Assembly: GCF_001712755.1 (NCBI RefSeq)
Contig: NZ_MDKC01000034.1
Location: 1-64,000, forward strand
From: Gottfriedia luciferensis
GTDB lineage: Bacteria; Bacillota; Bacilli; Bacillales; Bacillaceae_G
Direction: 5' to 3'
Length of the DNA stretch: 64,000 bases
Part shown: piece after piece, positions 1 through 8,420 of the stretch
Layout: each line of letters starts with the position of its first letter
Numbering within the stretch: position 1 is the stretch's first letter
The notes under the pieces: model-generated
Told to the model about the DNA's origin: nothing
What the model saw: only the letters and a program-made list of their open reading frames with translations
Databases searched by the model: none
Translations under genes and position numbers: made by a program

Positions 1-54
1 GTATTAGGCACGCCGCCAGCGTTCGTCCTGAGCCAGGATCAAACTCTCCATAAA
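1..54 (-). rRNA. 16S ribosomal RNA, 5' end only (partial)
   Basis: The reverse complement contains the universal bacterial 16S start GAGTTTGATCCTGGCTCAG followed by GACGAACGCTGGCGGC, so these are the first bases of a 16S gene transcribed leftward out of the window. The exact 5' end (about position 54) is set by analogy with Bacillus 16S. Tandem promoters lie upstream at 161-281. Confidence 0.97.
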
Positions 55-118
55 AGTTAAGTTTAAATCTTGTATTGCTCAAAAAACTAATAATTGACGT
101 TTACTTCATGTTTTGTTT

Positions 119-134
119 AGTTTTCAAAGTTCAC
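119..134 (-). promoter_or_regulatory. boxA-like antitermination signal in the rRNA leader
   Basis: On the minus strand the leader reads GAACTTTGAAAACTAAAC between promoter P2 and 16S. CTTTGAAAACT is the usual Bacillus rrn leader motif, thought to recruit Nus factors for processive rRNA transcription. Assignment is by motif and position only. Confidence 0.5.
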
Positions 135-160
135 TTTGTCGCGTCATTTGCGACTTTTTC

Positions 161-189
161 ATATTAACATCTCTTAGAAAGCGAGTCAA
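161..189 (-). promoter_or_regulatory. rRNA promoter P2 (sigma-A)
   Basis: Minus strand: -35 TTGACT (189-184), a 17-base spacer, -10 TAATAT (166-161). It lies about 105 bases upstream of the 16S start, the usual place for the proximal promoter of a Bacillus rrn operon. Confidence 0.85.
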
Positions 190-252
190 CATTTTTTTTA
201 TTTTTTATTACTTCATTTCGTTTTTTGTCGAACCATCTTGGCGACGTATATA

Positions 253-281
253 AATATAACATCCTAATTAGGTTATGACAA
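253..281 (-). promoter_or_regulatory. rRNA promoter P1 (sigma-A)
   Basis: Minus strand: -35 TTGTCA (281-276), a 17-base spacer, -10 TATATT (258-253). With P2 it makes the tandem arrangement typical of Bacillus rrn operons. The two -35 elements are 92 bases apart. Confidence 0.75.
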
Positions 282-394
282 GCCCTTTTTTTCATTTTTT
301 TTTATAAATGATAAAAAAATTATAAATAGTACGAAGGAAGTGTAATACGTAATGTCGAATTAGCAATAAACTATATAGAAAAGGGGTTTAGAAA

Positions 395-1084
395 ATGGAT
401 CTACAACCAGATATCCTCATAAAATTACTAGTATCAGCAATGTTAGGTTCCGTTATCGGTTTAGAAAGAGAGTTAAAAAGAAAACCTCTTGGATTAAAGA
501 CATGCCTTGTTATTTCAATAATGAGTTGCCTATTAACAATTGTTTCTATTAGTTCTGCCTTTTCATTTCATGGAAGTGATTATTTAAATATAACAATGGA
601 CCCGTTACGATTACCGGCTCAAATAGTATCAGGAATCGGTTTCGTTGGAGCTGGTGTAATTCTTCGAAGAGGTAATGATACAATAGCCGGGTTAACAACA
701 GCTGCTATGATTTGGGGAGCATCGGGTATCGGAATAATTGTTGGGGCTGGCTTTTACGCCGAGGCTTTAGCAGGTGTAGGTTTATTAATAATAAGTGTAG
801 AATTAATTCCTTACTTAATTAACAAGCTTGGTCCTAAAAGATTAAAAGAAAGAGATATAAGTTTAAAGCTAACAGTAATAGGAAGAGATAATATAAATAT
901 TGTCATTGATCAAATTACCGCTCAGGATATTACAGTTAAAAACATTAAAATAAAAGGATTAAATAATGATGAACATTATGTCCAAATGAAATTATTAGTG
1001 TTTAATAAACGAAGAACGACAGAAATTTATTATGATATTGAACAAATAGAAAACATCCGTGGAATTGAGATAGAAAGTATATAG
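395..1084 (+). CDS. MgtC/SapB family membrane protein
   Basis: A 229-residue protein of the MgtC/SapB family, inner-membrane proteins linked to Mg2+ homeostasis and, in some species, to F-type ATPase regulation. The N-terminal 150 residues are hydrophobic with several membrane segments. They contain the family signature GLERELKRKP near residue 22 and a conserved RLPAQIVSGIGFVGAG stretch near residue 72. The last 75 residues form a soluble alpha/beta domain resembling the ACT-like C-terminal domain of MgtC. An AAAAGGGG ribosome-binding site precedes the ATG. It is divergent from the rRNA operon and upstream of a K+ channel gene, from which it is separated by about 60 bases. Family assignment is secure; substrate or regulatory role is not. 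Confidence 0.9.
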   Translation: MDLQPDILIKLLVSAMLGSVIGLERELKRKPLGLKTCLVISIMSCLLTIVSISSAFSFHGSDYLNITMDPLRLPAQIVSGIGFVGAGVILRRGNDTIAGLTTAAMIWGASGIGIIVGAGFYAEALAGVGLLIISVELIPYLINKLGPKRLKERDISLKLTVIGRDNINIVIDQITAQDITVKNIKIKGLNNDEHYVQMKLLVFNKRRTTEIYYDIEQIENIRGIEIESI

Positions 1085-1147
1085 TAGTGATAAGTTATTA
1101 CTTATTGGTAAAAATAAGTGTTACGAAATTGCGATGGAGGTATAAGC

Positions 1148-2140
1148 TTGAAAGTATTTCGTAACCAACCAATCTATTTTAAATCCTATACACTATTTAA
1201 AATTACGTTAATTCTATTATCGTTGATTGCTATTTTCGGATCAATCATCCATTTCGCTGAGCCATTTACTTTTCCAACTGTTTGGGACGGTATGTGGTGG
1301 TCAATAGTAACTACATTTACAGTAGGTTACGGTGATTACGTACCCCTATCTCCAGTTGGACGTTTTTTTGCAGTTATATTAATTTTACTAGGTACTGGAT
1401 TTGGTTCTTATTATATGATTTCATTTACAGCACAAACATTTAGGAATCAAGACGCGGATTTTAGAGGTGCACTTACATTTACGAAAAAGAACCATATTAT
1501 AATAGTAGGTTGGAATGAACGAGTTAAAAATGTAATTAAACAACTACGTGCATCTTCAAACCAGGTCTATATTGTATTAATTGATGAAAGTTTAGAGCTA
1601 TTACCACCTGATTTAGAAAAGGTACACTTTGTAAAAGGCTCTGCCTCCAATGACTCAGTACTAGAAAGAGCAAATATAAAATTTGCCAATACAATCTTAA
1701 TTACAGCTGATCAAAATAAAAATGAGCAAGATGCCGATATGCAAACAATTTTAACAATCATCGCTACAAAAGGTCTTAATCAGTCAATTAACTGTATCGC
1801 AGAAATCTTAACCAAAAATCAAGTCATTAACGCAAATCGAGCTGGCGCGAATGAAATAATTGAAGCGCATTTGTTAACTTCCTTTGTCATGTCAGGTTCG
1901 ATTATGCATAGAGGATATTCAGATGTAGTGCTTAAGTTAACAAATCAACTAGAAAACTTTACAGTGAAAATATTGGAAGTTGAACAAAAAATGATTGGAA
2001 AATTTTATTTTGATATTGTTGTTGAAGAATTAAACAATGATAAAATGATTATTGGAATCATTCGTGATAAACAAACAATCATCAGACCCGATAAAAGTAT
2101 TAAAATTACAAAAGATGATTTTCTGATCTTACTTACTTAA
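1148..2140 (+). CDS. yugO: YugO-type potassium channel with RCK (TrkA-N) domain
   Basis: A 330-residue, two-helix K+ channel. TM1 lies near residues 13-35 and TM2 near 75-95, with the selectivity filter TVGYGD between them. A cytoplasmic RCK/TrkA-N Rossmann domain (HIIIVGWNERVKNVIKQL) and TrkA-C-like tail follow. B. subtilis YugO has the same layout and similar length (328 residues), and its neighbours yugN and pgi are here too. YugO carries the K+ release behind biofilm electrical signalling in B. subtilis. The reading frame is open from a GTG at 1118, but GGAGG at 1136-1140 is correctly spaced only for the TTG at 1148, so that start is used. Confidence 0.9.
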   Translation: MKVFRNQPIYFKSYTLFKITLILLSLIAIFGSIIHFAEPFTFPTVWDGMWWSIVTTFTVGYGDYVPLSPVGRFFAVILILLGTGFGSYYMISFTAQTFRNQDADFRGALTFTKKNHIIIVGWNERVKNVIKQLRASSNQVYIVLIDESLELLPPDLEKVHFVKGSASNDSVLERANIKFANTILITADQNKNEQDADMQTILTIIATKGLNQSINCIAEILTKNQVINANRAGANEIIEAHLLTSFVMSGSIMHRGYSDVVLKLTNQLENFTVKILEVEQKMIGKFYFDIVVEELNNDKMIIGIIRDKQTIIRPDKSIKITKDDFLILLT

Positions 2141-2151
2141 CAATTGCTATC

Positions 2152-2187
2152 AAAAAAGAGCCAATCCAAAAGGTTTGGCTCTTTTTT
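2152..2187 (+). terminator. Intrinsic terminator after yugO (copy 1 of a duplicated hairpin)
   Basis: The arms GAGCCAA and TTTGGCTC are flanked by A6 and T6, so it can work in both directions. An almost identical hairpin recurs at 2341-2376, on the other side of a repeat element. Confidence 0.9.
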
Positions 2188-2189
2188 GA

Positions 2190-2340
2190 TAGACAAATTC
2201 TAAAACTTGATTTTCAGACTGATTGCAAGCGCTTGTCTTTCGAGGCGCGAAGCCTGGTGAGGAGCGGAGTTACCTAAAACGGTAATGAGCACCGCAGACA
2301 GGCGAAGCAACGAAGAAAGCGAGCGTTTGGCGGGCAGTCT
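2190..2340. repeat. Structured intergenic repeat, family B (full copy)
   Basis: A 151 bp GC-richer block between two copies of one terminator. It begins TAGACAAA, contains AGACTGATTGCAAGCG and ends GCGTTTGGCGGGCAGTCT. The inner ends are an inverted repeat (AGACTG/CAGTCT), and the middle can fold: GCCTG/CAGGC around TTACC-TAAAAC-GGTAA. A 59 bp version lacking the middle lies at 20490-20548. No credible protein is encoded. It carries a cre-like TTGCAAGCGCTTG, possibly by chance. It resembles the short palindromic repeats scattered in Bacillaceae genomes, but I cannot assign a named family. Confidence 0.75.
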
Positions 2341-2376
2341 AAAAGAGCCAATCCAAAAGGTTTGGCTCTTTTTTTT
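2341..2376 (-). terminator. Intrinsic terminator after yugN (copy 2 of the duplicated hairpin)
   Basis: Same hairpin as at 2152-2187, with at least 32 identical bases. Here it serves yugN, whose stop codon overlaps its edge. The A-run on the plus strand gives the T-run on the minus strand. Confidence 0.9.
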
Positions 2377-2779
2377 ATAAAAGTTCGTCCTCAATTCTCT
2401 TAAGAATTTCAAACCCTTTTATTTGATATTTTCTAGGAACTTTTCCATCTTTTTCAATTGGTTCTTGGAACTGGTTTAATGATCCAGTTAAATTCCCCTC
2501 TAAACCAACATTATCATCTAGCCCCTCATTATAAATATGAGTTAATAAAAAGGGAGTCTCAAATTGTATAACAGCCCCATTCATATCTAATGAACCTGAA
2601 GTAACATTAAAAGGTAATCTTAAATATTGATACCCGTCATCATCCTGCATTAATAAGTCAAAACTCCCATGATCATATTCCCAGTTTGCTCCAATTACAA
2701 ATCCATGATTTTTTAATTTCCCCTCAATGTCATTAAGCGGAAATATTGCATTCTCTAATTTTGATTTTAAAGGATACAT
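2375..2779 (-). CDS. yugN: YugN-like family protein
   Basis: A 134-residue soluble acidic protein with no signal peptide or membrane segment. Sequence character and position between yugO and pgi match B. subtilis YugN, a family of unknown function. It is convergent with yugO and separated from pgi by its own promoter region and the pgi terminator. A good ribosome-binding site (AAGGAGGAG) precedes the ATG. No catalytic motif is visible. The name rests on family resemblance and synteny. Confidence 0.8.
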   Translation of the reverse strand: MYPLKSKLENAIFPLNDIEGKLKNHGFVIGANWEYDHGSFDLLMQDDDGYQYLRLPFNVTSGSLDMNGAVIQFETPFLLTHIYNEGLDDNVGLEGNLTGSLNQFQEPIEKDGKVPRKYQIKGFEILKRIEDELL

Positions 2780-2848
2780 GCTTTTCTCCTCCTTTTTTCA
2801 ATAGTATTTTCTTATTAAGTAAAAACATGAATTTTAATTTTAATTTCA

Positions 2849-2885
2849 AAAAAAAACCGTTGTTAAAGTCAATTTTAACAACGGT
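2849..2885 (-). terminator. Intrinsic terminator after pgi
   Basis: Inverted repeat ACCGTTGTTAAA / TTTTAACAACGGT with a 5-base loop. Seven A's at its left edge give a T-run on the minus strand, 15 bases beyond the pgi stop. Confidence 0.9.
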
Positions 2886-2900
2886 CTTTTAGTCATAATA

Positions 2901-4253
2901 TTATTTTAATCGTTCTTCTAATTGCATTTTTAGTTCTTCAAATCCTGGTTTACCTAATAATGCAAACATGTTCTTCTTGTATGCTTCGACACCTGGTTGA
3001 TCAAACGGATTTACTCCAAGTAAATATCCACTCATCGCACAAGCTAATTCAAAGAAGTATACTGTATAACCGAAAGTATACTCATCTAATTTTGGTAAAG
3101 AAACAATTAGATTTGGTACTCCACCGTCAGCATGAGCTAAGATCGTACCTTCAAAAGCTTTTTTATTAACAAAATCTACAGTTTTACCAGCAAGATAATT
3201 TAATCCGTCAGAGTCGTTATCCTCAAGTTCAATTGTTAATTCATGGCGAGGATTTTCAACAGATAAAACTGTTTCAAATAGATCACGTCGACCTTCTTGT
3301 ACATATTGTCCAAGAGAATGTAAATCCGTTGAGAAGTTTGCTGAAGATGGATAGATACCTTTTTGGTCTTTCCCTTCACTCTCTCCAAATAATTGCTTCC
3401 ACCATTCTCCAAAATATTGTAATGATGGCTCATAGTTAACAAGCATCTCGATTGTTTTACCTTTGTTGTATAAAACATTTCGAACAACTGCATATTGATA
3501 TGCTTGATTATCTTCTAATTCTGAAGAGTTATATTCTTTATATGCATCTTGTGCACCCTTCATCATTTGTTCAATATCAATACCCGCTGCAGCAATCGGT
3601 AATAAACCTACTGCAGTTAATACTGAATAACGTCCACCTACATCGTCAGGAATAACAAATGTTTCATAACCCTTTTCATCAGCAACAGTTTTTAATGCCC
3701 CACGTGCTTTATCAGTTGTAGCGTAAATACGATGTTTAGCTTCTTCAGCACCATATTTTTCCTCTAACAGTTTTCTAAAAATACGGAATGCAATAGCTGG
3801 TTCAGTTGTTGTCCCAGATTTTGAGATAACATTAATAGAAAAATCCTTATCCTTTAAAACTTGAGTTAAATCATGCATATATGTAGAACTAATATTATTT
3901 CCTACGAAGAAAACTTGAGGTGCTTTTCTTTCTTCTTTAGAAGCGATATTAAAAAATGAGTGTTGTAACATTTCAATTGCAGCACGTGCACCTAAATAAG
4001 ATCCACCGATACCAATTACTAAAAGAACGTCTGAATCTGATTTAATTTTCTCTGCTGCTTTTTGAATTCGAGAAAATTCTTCTTTGTCATAGTCATTAGG
4101 TAACTCTACCCATCCTAGAAAGTCGCTACCTGCTCCTGTTTTTTCATGAATTGTATGGTGAAATAATTTCACTGCATCCCTTAAATAAGATATTTCATGA
4201 TCTTGAAAAAACATTTTTGCTTTTGAATAGTCAAATTTAATATGAGAAGTCAT
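2901..4253 (-). CDS. pgi: Glucose-6-phosphate isomerase
   Basis: A 450-residue enzyme interconverting glucose-6-phosphate and fructose-6-phosphate at the head of glycolysis. Length matches the short Bacillus type. Visible motifs are the sugar-phosphate site [12 protein letters not shown], the [14 protein letters not shown] signature, [13 protein letters not shown] containing the catalytic glutamate, and the conserved lysine near the C terminus in [17 protein letters not shown] lies upstream of the ATG. It is monocistronic, with its own terminator. In B. subtilis pgi (yugL) also sits next to yugN and yugO. Confidence 0.98.
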   Translation of the reverse strand: MTSHIKFDYSKAKMFFQDHEISYLRDAVKLFHHTIHEKTGAGSDFLGWVELPNDYDKEEFSRIQKAAEKIKSDSDVLLVIGIGGSYLGARAAIEMLQHSFFNIASKEERKAPQVFFVGNNISSTYMHDLTQVLKDKDFSINVISKSGTTTEPAIAFRIFRKLLEEKYGAEEAKHRIYATTDKARGALKTVADEKGYETFVIPDDVGGRYSVLTAVGLLPIAAAGIDIEQMMKGAQDAYKEYNSSELEDNQAYQYAVVRNVLYNKGKTIEMLVNYEPSLQYFGEWWKQLFGESEGKDQKGIYPSSANFSTDLHSLGQYVQEGRRDLFETVLSVENPRHELTIELEDNDSDGLNYLAGKTVDFVNKKAFEGTILAHADGGVPNLIVSLPKLDEYTFGYTVYFFELACAMSGYLLGVNPFDQPGVEAYKKNMFALLGKPGFEELKMQLEERLK

Positions 4254-4455
4254 ACTTCAAACCTCCTTAAATAGTTGTAATACCTTTACAATGTACCTAA
4301 TTAAATAATTGAAAGCAAGTAAATGCAATTATATTTATGTGAAAAAATTAACAAAAAATTTAAAGACATTTCTTCTTATAATTTTTTTTGAGTACATAAA
4401 CAAAAATAAATGAGGAAAGCTATGTTAGAAGGTCATAAAAAGGAGGTTAACCTAT

Positions 4456-4689
4456 ATGAGTACATTACAACGTATTGCACTTATTTTTACAATCATTGGG
4501 GCTATAAACTGGGGCTTAATTGGATTTTTTCAATTTGATTTAGTTGCAGCAATTTTTGGTGGTGCAGATTCTGCTTTTGCTCGAATTATTTATGGTATCG
4601 TTGGTATTTCAGGATTAATTAACCTTGGCTTATTATTTAAACCTTCAGAAGAGCTAGGAACACATCCTGAAACAAATGAAGTAAGATAA
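4456..4689 (+). CDS. yuzA: DUF378 small membrane protein YuzA
   Basis: A 77-residue protein with two predicted membrane helices (about residues 7-32 and 43-63) joined by a short loop. The first helix has the typical DUF378 stretch IGAINWGLIGFF. It matches B. subtilis YuzA in size and neighbourhood; function is unknown. A strong AAAGGAGG lies before the ATG. It is transcribed divergently from pgi and ends at a bidirectional terminator shared with yugI. Confidence 0.85.
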   Translation: MSTLQRIALIFTIIGAINWGLIGFFQFDLVAAIFGGADSAFARIIYGIVGISGLINLGLLFKPSEELGTHPETNEVR

Positions 4690-4732
4690 TTGTAGACGAA
4701 ATTAGTCTCTTATCTATACTTTTCTAAGAATT

Positions 4733-4762
4733 AAAAAGGAAGGGTAAATTCCCTTCCTTTTT
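4733..4762. terminator. Bidirectional terminator between yuzA and yugI
   Basis: AAAAAGGAAGGG / CCCTTCCTTTTT around a 6-base loop between convergent genes. Runs of A and T on both sides let it serve both strands. Confidence 0.95.
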
Positions 4763-5147
4763 AATTCGTCATATTTTCTTTCTTCATCTCAACGCGAAGC
4801 CATTCATTTAATTTTTTATGCAGGGTGCTAAATCCATCTGGTTTAAGCTCTCTTAATAGTCTAGCTGCATGTTTTAAGTTCTCGTCACCATTAAATCCTT
4901 GATCGATACTTGCTCCTTTTAAAGACAAACTTATTTTTCCTGTCATCTCATCAATAGACAGTACACGTACATTTACTAATTGCCCAACAGAAATATAGTC
5001 TCGAATATCGCGAACATATCCATTAATAATTTCGGAAATATGTACTAGTCCTTGTGTTTGGTGATCAAGTGAAATAAAGGCACCATACGTTTGAATCCCT
5101 GTTACTTTACCAGTGTAAACTTTTCCAATATTGTAGTTTTGTGCCAT
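4761..5147 (-). CDS. yugI: S1-domain RNA-binding protein YugI (general stress protein 13 family)
   Basis: A 128-residue protein with one S1 RNA-binding domain at residues 6-76 (GKVYTGKVTGIQTYGAFISL, then GLVHISEI and ISLSLKG). A helical tail of about 50 residues follows. Size and architecture match B. subtilis YugI, a ribosome-associated general stress protein. It is monocistronic and convergent with yuzA. The S1 fold predicts binding to RNA or the 30S subunit; the exact role is inferred from the family. Confidence 0.9.
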   Translation of the reverse strand: MAQNYNIGKVYTGKVTGIQTYGAFISLDHQTQGLVHISEIINGYVRDIRDYISVGQLVNVRVLSIDEMTGKISLSLKGASIDQGFNGDENLKHAARLLRELKPDGFSTLHKKLNEWLRVEMKKENMTN

Positions 5148-5465
5148 TCAAAACACTCCTAATTTTCGTTCAATTCCACTAAATAAATTTTAGCACACAC
5201 AGACCAACTTTTAAAGTTTGCTTACTACTCATAAATGGCACTTCTTTTCTAAAATCCCTTTACTTATTATAGTCACTTTAAAGGTTGGGCTATTTCAATT
5301 ATTTTAAATAAATACTTGTCTCTATTAGAATTGACGAAAAACTTATAATTTAAAAGTATTTTAGCAATTTGCATATCATATGGTGACTTACAGAGCATTA
5401 TTAAATAAAGCATGTATTCCTTCCGTTTGGACATAATAATCCAAAAAATAAGAAGGAGAGTTTGG

Positions 5466-6305
5466 ATGATGAATCATTCTGAAACAATGCAGTCAACATA
5501 TAAGGTTTCTGGACTTGATGTATATTATGAACTTTACGGATACCATAATAGCAATAAGCAAGATTCAAAAGTATTTGTATTAATTCACGGTTTTTTATCA
5601 TCTTGCTTCAGTTTCCGAAGACTAATCCCTTATATCTCAAAAGATCATGTTGTTGTCGTAATTGACCTACCCCCGTTTGGTAAAAGTGGAAAACATTTAA
5701 ATTTTAAATATTCGTATGATAACTTTGCGAACGTCGTTATCTCTCTTGTAAATCATTTAAATTTACAAAACATTTATTTAGTCGGACATTCTATGGGCGG
5801 GCAAATTGCTTTATATGTAACAAAAAAAGAACCGGAGCTCGTAAAAAAAGTGATTTTATTATGTAGTTCAGGTTATTTAGGAAGGGCAAATCCACATTTA
5901 ATAATTTCATCTTATTTTCCTTTTTTCTATCTATATATTAAAAGGCATTTAGCTAAACAAGGTATTATGAACTCACTCATTTCAGTTGTTCATAATCAGA
6001 AGTTAATTGATGATGAGATGATAAACGGATACAAAGAACCTTTTTTGCAAGATGAGATTTTTAGAGCATTAACAAAGATGATTCGTGATCGAGAGGGTGA
6101 TTTAAGTCCTGAAGATTTACAAAATATATCTGTACCTACATTATTAATTTGGGGTGAAAAAGATAAAGTAGTTCCATTAGAAGTAGGAGAAAGATTGCAT
6201 CGCGATTTAAGGTATTCAACTTTATATACTTATCCTGAAGCAGGACATTTAATTCCTGAAGAAATTCCTGAACATATTTATGAACGGATATCAAATTTTG
6301 TATAA
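5466..6305 (+). CDS. yugF: Alpha/beta hydrolase YugF
   Basis: A 279-residue alpha/beta-hydrolase. The HGFLSS oxyanion-hole motif is near residue 41 and the nucleophile elbow GHSMGG has Ser109. The acid is probably the Asp in WGEKDKVVP, and the catalytic His is in EAGHLIPEE. The frame is open from 5412, but GAAGGAGAG at 5452-5460 is correctly spaced for the ATG at 5466, which also matches the 273 residues of B. subtilis YugF. It has no signal peptide and is probably a cytoplasmic ester or C-C hydrolase; substrate unknown. It is monocistronic and convergent with the downstream kinase gene. Confidence 0.88.
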   Translation: MMNHSETMQSTYKVSGLDVYYELYGYHNSNKQDSKVFVLIHGFLSSCFSFRRLIPYISKDHVVVVIDLPPFGKSGKHLNFKYSYDNFANVVISLVNHLNLQNIYLVGHSMGGQIALYVTKKEPELVKKVILLCSSGYLGRANPHLIISSYFPFFYLYIKRHLAKQGIMNSLISVVHNQKLIDDEMINGYKEPFLQDEIFRALTKMIRDREGDLSPEDLQNISVPTLLIWGEKDKVVPLEVGERLHRDLRYSTLYTYPEAGHLIPEEIPEHIYERISNFV

Positions 6306-6306
6306 G

Positions 6307-6337
6307 AAAAAGAGTCCTCAAAATTGGGACTCTTTTT
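6307..6337. terminator. Bidirectional terminator between yugF and the kinase gene
   Basis: AAAAAGAGTCC / GGGACTCTTTTT with a short loop, between convergent stop codons. Confidence 0.93.
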
Positions 6338-6342
6338 CACAT

Positions 6343-7749
6343 TTATTCTATTTCAAATATCGGCAAAGTAATAATAACCTTCAATCCTTTACCATCTATA
6401 TTCACAAATTTTATCTTACCTTTGTGTTGGTCAATAATATGCTTTACAATAGCAAGTCCTAATCCGGTTCCACCTTCGTTTCTAGATCTTGCTTTATCTA
6501 CTCGGTAAAACCTTTCTCCTAAATGCGGAATCTCTTCAGACGGAATTCCCTTTCCTTCATCTAAAATTTCCAACGTGACTTGTTTATCTTGAAATAGTGA
6601 AATATAAATCGTTTTACCTTTAGGTGTATAACGAATTGAGTTATCAAGTAAATTGTGGATTACCTGTTGAAAACGGTCTGGGTCAACATTTGCGATAATC
6701 GTCTCATCTAAATTCTTTTGAATTTTAATATTACGTTTAATGAGGATTTGAGAATATGTTTCGATTGTATCTTCAATTAACTGAGCAATTACGTTAGGTT
6801 CTTGACTAAGTGGAAATTGCTGGCCATCTAATGTAGCCAAGTCAAGTAAATCTCTAACTAATCTTTGCATCCGACTAGCCTCTTTCTGAATGATACCAAC
6901 ATATTTTAGTTGTTGTTCTTGTTTTATTACACCATCTAGTATTGCTTCACTATATCCTTTAACATAACTTAACGGTGTTCTTAATTCATGAGAAACATTG
7001 GCTAAAAACTCTTTTCTATTTTCATCTTCTTTTTGTAAAGAATCAGACATTGAGTTAAACGCAGTAGCTAGTTTTCCTATTTCATCACCACTATTGTAGT
7101 GGATCCGTTCGGTGTAATCACCATTTGCCATTTTATAAGATATTTGCTCCATTCTTGATAAAGGCTTAATCATTTGTTTTATTATACTTCTGCCAATTAA
7201 AAGAATAATGAAGGCAAATAACAATGTACTAATCGTAAAGATCCATTTTGATTGTTGGATTAATTCAGTAACACTCCTTAAAGGTAAGTGTAAGTATATA
7301 ATCCCTTCTAGTTTTTCTTTTTTTACAACCGGAACAACAACTCCGATTATTTGATGCTTAAATCTTTTTTCAAATCCTGTCTTCGTAATCACTTTTCCTT
7401 TTAATAAAGTTTCACGATCGTCTTCAGTAATGAAAGATTCGTGGCTTACATTATAGGGGATACATGCACTTAAATCTCTTGGATTGCTAATAAATAAAAC
7501 ATTAGCATTTGAAACAGCATCAAATTTTGAAACAAATTCTGAAAAGTCATTAACATTATTCGTTTTATGATAATGTTTTACTAAACTTGTACCTTCTTGG
7601 ATTAAAGTGGAACGAACATACGAAACATATAATTGCTTATATGCAAACTGAAACATTAAAAAGAAAAAGATTGTTGTACAGATTACGATTAAACAAATCG
7701 TTAACCAAAGCTTTTGTAAAAACGATAACGAATAGAGTAATTTCCTCAT
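6343..7749 (-). CDS. Sensor histidine kinase (HAMP, HisKA, HATPase)
   Basis: A 468-residue membrane sensor. TM1 (about 12-36) and TM2 (about 170-188) enclose a 130-residue extracytoplasmic domain. A HAMP linker (about 188-240), HisKA with phosphoacceptor His254 in NVSHELRTPL, and HATPase_c follow; the last has N-box LLDNSIRYTP, G1 DEGKGI and G2 GGTGLGLAIV. The start overlaps the response regulator stop by 4 bases (ATGA), so the two are translationally coupled. The response regulator resembles ResD/SrrA, but this kinase lacks a PAS domain, so it is not a plain ResE. The signal is unknown; the linked lipoproteins suggest a redox or metal cue outside the membrane. Confidence 0.93.
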   Translation of the reverse strand: MRKLLYSLSFLQKLWLTICLIVICTTIFFFLMFQFAYKQLYVSYVRSTLIQEGTSLVKHYHKTNNVNDFSEFVSKFDAVSNANVLFISNPRDLSACIPYNVSHESFITEDDRETLLKGKVITKTGFEKRFKHQIIGVVVPVVKKEKLEGIIYLHLPLRSVTELIQQSKWIFTISTLLFAFIILLIGRSIIKQMIKPLSRMEQISYKMANGDYTERIHYNSGDEIGKLATAFNSMSDSLQKEDENRKEFLANVSHELRTPLSYVKGYSEAILDGVIKQEQQLKYVGIIQKEASRMQRLVRDLLDLATLDGQQFPLSQEPNVIAQLIEDTIETYSQILIKRNIKIQKNLDETIIANVDPDRFQQVIHNLLDNSIRYTPKGKTIYISLFQDKQVTLEILDEGKGIPSEEIPHLGERFYRVDKARSRNEGGTGLGLAIVKHIIDQHKGKIKFVNIDGKGLKVIITLPIFEIE

Positions 7750-8420
7750 CCGTTTATCCCGAATTTATATCCTACACCCCAAACCGTAGAAATATAATCT
7801 GCATCCTGTCCTAATTTAATTCTTAATGTTTTTATATGTGTATCGACTGTTCTAGCTGTACCAAAATAATCAAAACCCCAAACCTTTTCTAAAATTTGTT
7901 CGCGGCTAAAAACGTGGTCTTGGTGCTTACAAAAGAAGAGAAGCAAATCATATTCTTTTAAAGTAAGCGATAAAGGTTTATCCGATACAAAAGCATTCCT
8001 AGACTTTTCATTTATTTTGATTTTGCCTATCTGTAAAACGGTAGCATCCGTGTTTTTCGTTCTTCTTAAAACTGCATCTACTCTTGCAATTAATTCTCCT
8101 GGACTAAATGGTTTTACGATATAATCATCCGCTCCCATTTTTAAACCATTTACCTTATCCCACTCTTCACCTTTTGCTGTTAAGAAAATCACAGGTACAT
8201 TTGATGTTTCTCTAATCTTTTTACAAAGGGTCCATCCATCCATTATCGGCATCATTATATCTAAAATTAATAAATCATAGTTTGATTGACTTATTTTTAA
8301 TAATGCGCTCTCACCATTGTTTGCTCCGTCCCAACTATATCCACTATTTTCTAAATACATTCCAACCAATTGGCAAATTTCTTGTTCATCATCAACAATT
8401 AATATCTTTCTTTCAATCAT
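7746..8420 (-). CDS. OmpR-family response regulator
   Basis: A 224-residue two-domain regulator. The receiver domain (1-120) has the acidic pair Asp10/Asp11, phosphoacceptor Asp54 in LDIMMPIMDG and the conserved Lys in DDYIVKPFSPGE. The C-terminal winged helix ends in the typical TVWGVGYKF. It partners the overlapping kinase gene. Its start overlaps the end of the upstream propeller lipoprotein gene by 8 bases, so the three genes form one transcription unit. Resemblance is closest to the ResD/SrrA group, by eye only. Confidence 0.94.
   Translation of the reverse strand: MIERKILIVDDEQEICQLVGMYLENSGYSWDGANNGESALLKISQSNYDLLILDIMMPIMDGWTLCKKIRETSNVPVIFLTAKGEEWDKVNGLKMGADDYIVKPFSPGELIARVDAVLRRTKNTDATVLQIGKIKINEKSRNAFVSDKPLSLTLKEYDLLLFFCKHQDHVFSREQILEKVWGFDYFGTARTVDTHIKTLRIKLGQDADYISTVWGVGYKFGING

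Noticed and set aside
2221-2236. cre site in the family B repeat
   Set aside because: TTGCAAGCGCTTG fits the cre consensus, but it lies between convergent gene ends inside a repeat, where it is unlikely to regulate transcription.
2200-2412. Minus-strand ORF across the family B repeat
   Set aside because: It runs through a palindromic repeat and two terminators, has no ribosome-binding site, and composition follows the repeat.
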